A DNA stretch of 64,000 bases from an uncultured Bacteroidales bacterium (GTDB lineage: Bacteria; Bacteroidota; Bacteroidia; Bacteroidales; Bacteroidaceae), in contig CADCNQ010000014.1 of assembly GCA_902802815.1 (NCBI GenBank), forward strand, positions 20,754 to 84,753, given 5' to 3'. Position 1 is the first letter of the stretch. Every line of letters starts with the position of its first letter. The translations under genes were made by a program, and so were the position numbers. The notes below the pieces were generated by a model. It was not told where the DNA came from, did not search any database, and was given only the letters and a program-made list of their open reading frames with translations. This document shows positions 60,629 to 64,000 of the stretch, piece after piece.

Positions 60629-61897
60629 ATGCGTCGTTACAACTCCAGTCGAAGTGCCCTACCCTTTGAGGACGGAATGAGTCAGGTGGTCTCACGCGAG
60701 GTCACCGAAGAGAGTGTCGAGCGTGCCGTTCTGGTGGGCATCATCACCCCCCAGCAGGATGAGCGCCACACAAAGGAATATCTTGATGAATTGGCCTTTC
60801 TTGCCGAAACGGCAGGTGCCGTTGCCGTGAAGCGTTTCACACAGCGTCTCAACGGACCTTCCTCAGTCACCTATCTGGGTATAGGCAAACTGCAGGAGAT
60901 ACGCCGTTACATCGAGGCAGAGGAAGAGGCGGAGCGCTGCGTCGATATGGTGATTTTCGACGATGAGCTCTCCGCAAAGCAGCTGCGCAACATTGAGAAG
61001 GAGCTCCGTGTGAAGGTGCTCGACCGCACCAATCTCATCCTCGACATCTTTGCCATGAGGGCCCAGACGGCTCATGCCAAGACGCAGGTCGAACTGGCGC
61101 AGTACCGCTACATGCTGCCACGTCTGCAGCGTCTGTGGACTCACCTCGAGCGGCAGCGGGGCGGCAGCGTGGGACTGCGGGGTCCCGGTGAGACACAGCT
61201 CGAGATGGACCGCCGCATCATCCTCAACCGCATGGCGCTTCTCAAACAGCGGCTGGCAGATATCGACCGTCAGAAGACAACACAGCGGCAGGGACGCGGC
61301 CGCATGATACGCGTGGCCCTCGTGGGCTATACCAACGTGGGCAAGTCCACACTGATGAATCTGCTCTCCAAGAGCGAGGTGTTTGCCGAGAACAAACTCT
61401 TCGCAACACTCGACACCACCGTGCGCAAGGTCATCATCGACAATCTGCCGTTTCTGCTCTCCGACACCGTGGGATTCATACGCAAACTGCCCCACGATCT
61501 GGTGGAATCGTTCAAATCCACACTTGACGAAGTGCGCGAGGCAGACCTCCTGCTCCACATCGTGGACATCTCGCATCCCGACTTCGAGAATCAGATTGAA
61601 GTGGTGGAGAAGACGCTCTCCGACCTCGGTTGCTCCGAGAAACCCTCGATGATTATCTTCAACAAGACGGATGCCTACCATTGGGTGGAAAAAGACGAGG
61701 ACGACCTCACACCCGAGACTCCCGAGAACATACCGCTCTCACGCCTCATCCACACCTGGATGGCACGCACCTACGGCGACTGCCTTTTCATTTCCGCACG
61801 CGAGAAAACCAACATAGACACTCTCAAGCAGGTGCTCTACAACAAGGTGCGCCAGCTCCACGTGCAGAAATATCCCTATAATGATTTTCTCTATTAA
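60629..61897 (+). CDS. hflX: ribosome-associated GTPase HflX
   Basis: 422 residues. N-terminal HflX domain (VDMVIFDDELSAKQLRNIEK), then the GTPase domain: P loop VALVGYTNVGKST (about 230), DTVGFIRKLPHDLVESFKST and NKTDAYH. It rescues stalled ribosomes, particularly after heat. 47 bases separate it from fumarase and no promoter is seen between. Confidence 0.95.
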   Translation: MRRYNSSRSALPFEDGMSQVVSREVTEESVERAVLVGIITPQQDERHTKEYLDELAFLAETAGAVAVKRFTQRLNGPSSVTYLGIGKLQEIRRYIEAEEEAERCVDMVIFDDELSAKQLRNIEKELRVKVLDRTNLILDIFAMRAQTAHAKTQVELAQYRYMLPRLQRLWTHLERQRGGSVGLRGPGETQLEMDRRIILNRMALLKQRLADIDRQKTTQRQGRGRMIRVALVGYTNVGKSTLMNLLSKSEVFAENKLFATLDTTVRKVIIDNLPFLLSDTVGFIRKLPHDLVESFKSTLDEVREADLLLHIVDISHPDFENQIEVVEKTLSDLGCSEKPSMIIFNKTDAYHWVEKDEDDLTPETPENIPLSRLIHTWMARTYGDCLFISAREKTNIDTLKQVLYNKVRQLHVQKYPYNDFLY

Positions 61898-61900
61898 CCT

Positions 61901-61942
61901 ACATTTAACATCTTACATCTAACATCTAACATCATACATCAA
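61901..61942. repeat. heptamer array between hflX and fumarase
   Basis: Six consecutive 7-base units (acattta, acatctt, acatcta, acatcta, acatcat, acatcaa) fill nearly the whole 47-base gap and end 2 bases before the fumarase ATG, so the array is the translation-initiation region. Confidence 0.8.
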
Positions 61943-61944
61943 TT

Positions 61945-63594
61945 ATGGCAAACGTTCCTTTCAAGTACGCCCCGATGTTCCAGAAGGGCGAAGACAAGAC
62001 CGAGTATCGTCTTCTCACTAAAGAAGGCGTCACAGTAAGCAGTTTCGAGGGCAAGGAGATTGTCAAGGTGTCTCCCGAGGCTCTCACCCTCCTGGCTCAG
62101 CAGGCTTTCCACGATGTGGAGTTCACCCTGCGCCGCGAGCACAACCTGCAGGTGGCAAAGATACTCACCGACCCCGAAGCTTCGGAAAACGACAAGTACG
62201 TAGCTCTCCAGTTCCTGCGCAATGCGGAGACGGCAGCCAAGGGCATCCTCCCCTTCTGTCAGGACACTGGTACGGCCATCATCCACGGTGAGAAGGGTCA
62301 GCAGGTGTGGACCGGTTTCGAGGATGAGGAGGCACTCTCTCGCGGTGTGTACAACACCTACACCGAGGACAACCTGCGCTACTCCCAGAACGCTCCCCTC
62401 AATATGTACGATGAGGTGAACACCAAGTGCAACCTACCCGCCCAGATTGACATTGAGGCTACTGAAGGTGCTGAATACCGCTTCGTCATGGTGGCAAAGG
62501 GCGGCGGTTCTGCCAACAAGACATACTTCTACCCCATGACCAAGGCTACTATTCAGAACGAGGGCACTCTTCTTCCCTTCCTCGTTGAGGAAATGAAGCA
62601 TCTGGGCACAGCTGCCTGTCCCCCCTACCACATCGCCTTCGTCATCGGTGGCACATCAGCTGAGAAGAACCTCCTCACGGTGAAACTCGCTTCCATCAAA
62701 TACTACGACGACCTCCCCACCACAGGCGACGAGACTGGTCGCGCCTTCCGCGACATCGACCTCGAGCAGAAACTGCTCAAGGAGGCATATAAGATCGGTC
62801 TTGGAGCTCAGTTCGGAGGCAAGTATCTGGCTCACGACATCCGTGTCATCCGTCTGCCCCGTCACGGTGCCAGCTGCCCCATCGGTATGGGTGTTTCCTG
62901 CTCTGCCGACCGCAATATCAAGGCCAAGATCAACCGCGACGGCATCTGGCTGGAGAAGATGGACACCAATCCCTCCGAACTCATCCCCGAATCGCTACGC
63001 AAACCGGGTGAAGGCGGAAAGGGTATCGAGATAGACCTCGACAAAGGTATTGATGCCGTACGCAAGGAGCTCACCAAGTATCCCGTCTCCACACGCGTGA
63101 ACCTTAAAGGTACCATCATTGTGGCCCGCGACATTGCCCATGCCAAACTCAAAGCGCGTTTGGATGCCGGTGAGGGTCTGCCCCAGTATTTCAAGGACTA
63201 CCCCGTGCTCTATGCCGGACCTGCCAAGACTCCCGAGGGCTATCCCTGCGGTTCCATGGGTCCCACCACAGCCAACCGTATGGACCCCTACGTTGACGAG
63301 TTCATGCAGAACGGTGCTTCCCTGGTGATGATTGCCAAGGGCAACCGTACCCAGCAGGTGACAGATGCCTGCCAAAAGCACGGCGGTTTCTATCTGGGCA
63401 CCATCGGCGGTGTCGCTGCCGTACTGTCCCAGTCGAGCATCAAGAGTATCGAGTGTGTGGAATATCCCGAACTGGGTATGGAAGCCATCTGGAAAATCAA
63501 GGTGGAAGACTTCCCCGCATTCATCCTCGTGGACGACAAGGGCAACGACTTCTTCAAGCAGCTTAAGCCCTGTTCCGGCTGCACAATACTCTAA
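61945..63594 (+). CDS. class I fumarate hydratase (iron-sulfur)
   Basis: 549 residues. Interconverts malate and fumarate with a [4Fe-4S] cluster, which makes it oxygen-sensitive. Cluster-type cysteines: FCQDTGTAI near 105, [13 protein letters not shown] mid-protein; also [13 protein letters not shown], and a C-terminal CSGC. Runs from the ATG after the heptamer array. Probably uses the hflX promoter. Together with mdh it belongs to the reductive branch to succinate. Confidence 0.96.
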   Translation: MANVPFKYAPMFQKGEDKTEYRLLTKEGVTVSSFEGKEIVKVSPEALTLLAQQAFHDVEFTLRREHNLQVAKILTDPEASENDKYVALQFLRNAETAAKGILPFCQDTGTAIIHGEKGQQVWTGFEDEEALSRGVYNTYTEDNLRYSQNAPLNMYDEVNTKCNLPAQIDIEATEGAEYRFVMVAKGGGSANKTYFYPMTKATIQNEGTLLPFLVEEMKHLGTAACPPYHIAFVIGGTSAEKNLLTVKLASIKYYDDLPTTGDETGRAFRDIDLEQKLLKEAYKIGLGAQFGGKYLAHDIRVIRLPRHGASCPIGMGVSCSADRNIKAKINRDGIWLEKMDTNPSELIPESLRKPGEGGKGIEIDLDKGIDAVRKELTKYPVSTRVNLKGTIIVARDIAHAKLKARLDAGEGLPQYFKDYPVLYAGPAKTPEGYPCGSMGPTTANRMDPYVDEFMQNGASLVMIAKGNRTQQVTDACQKHGGFYLGTIGGVAAVLSQSSIKSIECVEYPELGMEAIWKIKVEDFPAFILVDDKGNDFFKQLKPCSGCTIL

Positions 63595-63623
63595 AAAAGC
63601 GACAAAAAGTTCTCTTTAGCAAA

Positions 63624-63658
63624 AAACTTTAAACTTTAAACACTAAACTTTGAACTTT
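63624..63658. repeat. heptamer array before tRNA-Lys
   Basis: Five 7-base units: aaacttt, aaacttt, aaacact, aaacttt, gaacttt. They lie between the fumarase stop and the tRNA-Lys promoter, 6 bases before its -7 box, so they occupy the -33 region. Confidence 0.75.
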
Positions 63659-63664
63659 TTTTCG

Positions 63665-63672
63665 TACCTTTG
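63665..63672 (+). promoter_or_regulatory. promoter -7 element of tRNA-Lys
   Basis: TACCTTTG, 37 bases before the tRNA. A TTTG lies 12 bases upstream inside the heptamer array, too close for the usual 19. Confidence 0.65.
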
Positions 63673-63709
63673 CGCCCGCTAATGCAAAAACATTAGTTGT
63701 TTTGAGGTT

Positions 63710-63782
63710 GACTCGCTAGCTCAGTTGGTAGAGCACATCACTTTTAATGATGGGGTCTCGGGTTCGAACCCCGAGCGGGTTA
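63710..63782 (+). tRNA. tRNA-Lys (TTT anticodon)
   Basis: 73 bases. Acceptor GACTCGC/GCGGGTT with G-T pairs, D stem GCTC/GAGC, anticodon loop CTTTTAA on CATCA/TGATG, T arm TCGGG-TTCGAAC-CCCGA. Confidence 0.96.
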
Positions 63783-63790
63783 CCAAAAGG

Positions 63791-63822
63791 AAAATCCCTT
63801 GGCAGGTTTGCCAAGGGATTTT
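63791..63822. terminator. bidirectional terminator after tRNA-Lys
   Basis: A perfect 14-base stem (AAAATCCCTTGGCA / TGCCAAGGGATTTT) around GGTT, flanked by A and T runs on both sides. It separates the tRNA from the convergent partial gene. Confidence 0.9.
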
Positions 63823-63828
63823 ACATTA

Positions 63829-64000
63829 TCACTTAACCCTCTCTCCTTTTCCGTTGACTACAATCTTGCAATTGTTCTCTGCTGTACAGAGATAAATATC
63901 CGTGTCTTTTCCTGAAAAAGGTTGACTCCCCTTTAGGCCTTGATAATTAACGTTTGCATATCCATACGGAAAAAGTTGACTCTCCTCTCTGGGATAAGTT
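63829..64000 (-). CDS. 3' end of an unknown gene
   Basis: A minus-strand frame runs in from the window edge and ends at TGA (63829-63831). About 57 residues are present, with QLFPYGYANVNYQGLKG and IYLCTAENNCKIVVNGKGER. I do not recognise the family. Support: open frame to the edge, tidy convergence on the bidirectional terminator. The 5' part is outside the window. Confidence 0.5.
   Translation of the reverse strand, partial: TYPREESQLFPYGYANVNYQGLKGSQPFSGKDTDIYLCTAENNCKIVVNGKGERVK

Noticed and set aside
63829..64000. Part of a transposon at the window end
   Set aside because: The partial protein has no transposase motif and no inverted repeat is seen; left as unknown.

Overview
The window comes from a Bacteroidales chromosome, most like Prevotella and its relatives. 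Three things point there: promoters of the Bacteroidetes type (TTTG, about 19 bases, TAnnTTTG), almost no Shine-Dalgarno sequences, and a type IX secretion (porPKLMN) operon. Three predicted exported proteins carry short C-terminal tails typical of that group. Most of the window is core housekeeping DNA. I see no prophage, insertion sequence, CRISPR array or integrated element.

Layout: 1-10.9 kb is the str-S10-spc ribosomal cluster on the minus strand (rpsL, rpsG, fusA, rpsJ, then rplC to rplF, the last cut by the window edge). 11-21 kb is an accessory, envelope-related block: a BspA-like leucine-rich repeat protein, a secreted protein with two copies of one domain, the LemA/HtpX pair, a secreted endonuclease/exonuclease/phosphatase-fold enzyme and a DUF5686-type outer-membrane protein. 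21.3-34.1 kb is the rpoC-rpoB-rplLJAK-nusG-secE-tRNA-Trp-tuf-tRNA-Thr-tRNA-Gly cluster (minus strand, listed by rising coordinate). 34.2-37.3 kb holds a XerC/D-like recombinase overlapping rpsU, a broken malate dehydrogenase gene and a gamma-carbonic-anhydrase-like protein.

37.3-51.4 kb is a minus-strand run: ftsH, cdsA, groES, groEL, yhcH-like, porP, porK, porL, porM, porN, priA, acyl-ACP thioesterase. 51.5-60.5 kb has tRNA-Gln, an unknown outer-membrane protein coupled to nhaA, a fused CcsBA cytochrome c assembly protein, dsbD, tRNA-Leu, an AI-2E-family permease, a coiled-coil lipoprotein and rsmI. 60.6-64 kb has hflX, class I fumarase, tRNA-Lys and the 3' end of an unknown gene.

Functionally the window joins transcription and translation (RNA polymerase, ribosome, elongation factors), protein quality control (GroESL, FtsH, HtpX, DsbD) and export across the outer membrane (Sec, then T9SS). 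Malate dehydrogenase and fumarase are neighbouring steps of the oxaloacetate-malate-fumarate branch that feeds succinate production in these bacteria, so the apparent mdh break matters.

No clearly new multi-gene system is visible. The least explained items are two unrelated intergenic arrays with an exact 11-base period that both end in an inverted unit, two heptamer arrays flanking fumarase, the mdh deletion, a PriA without its winged-helix region, several genes whose promoter sits only 8-9 bases before the start codon, a possible sigma-54 promoter on groESL, and the unrecognised secreted tandem-domain protein. Coordinates of short sites may be off by one base.
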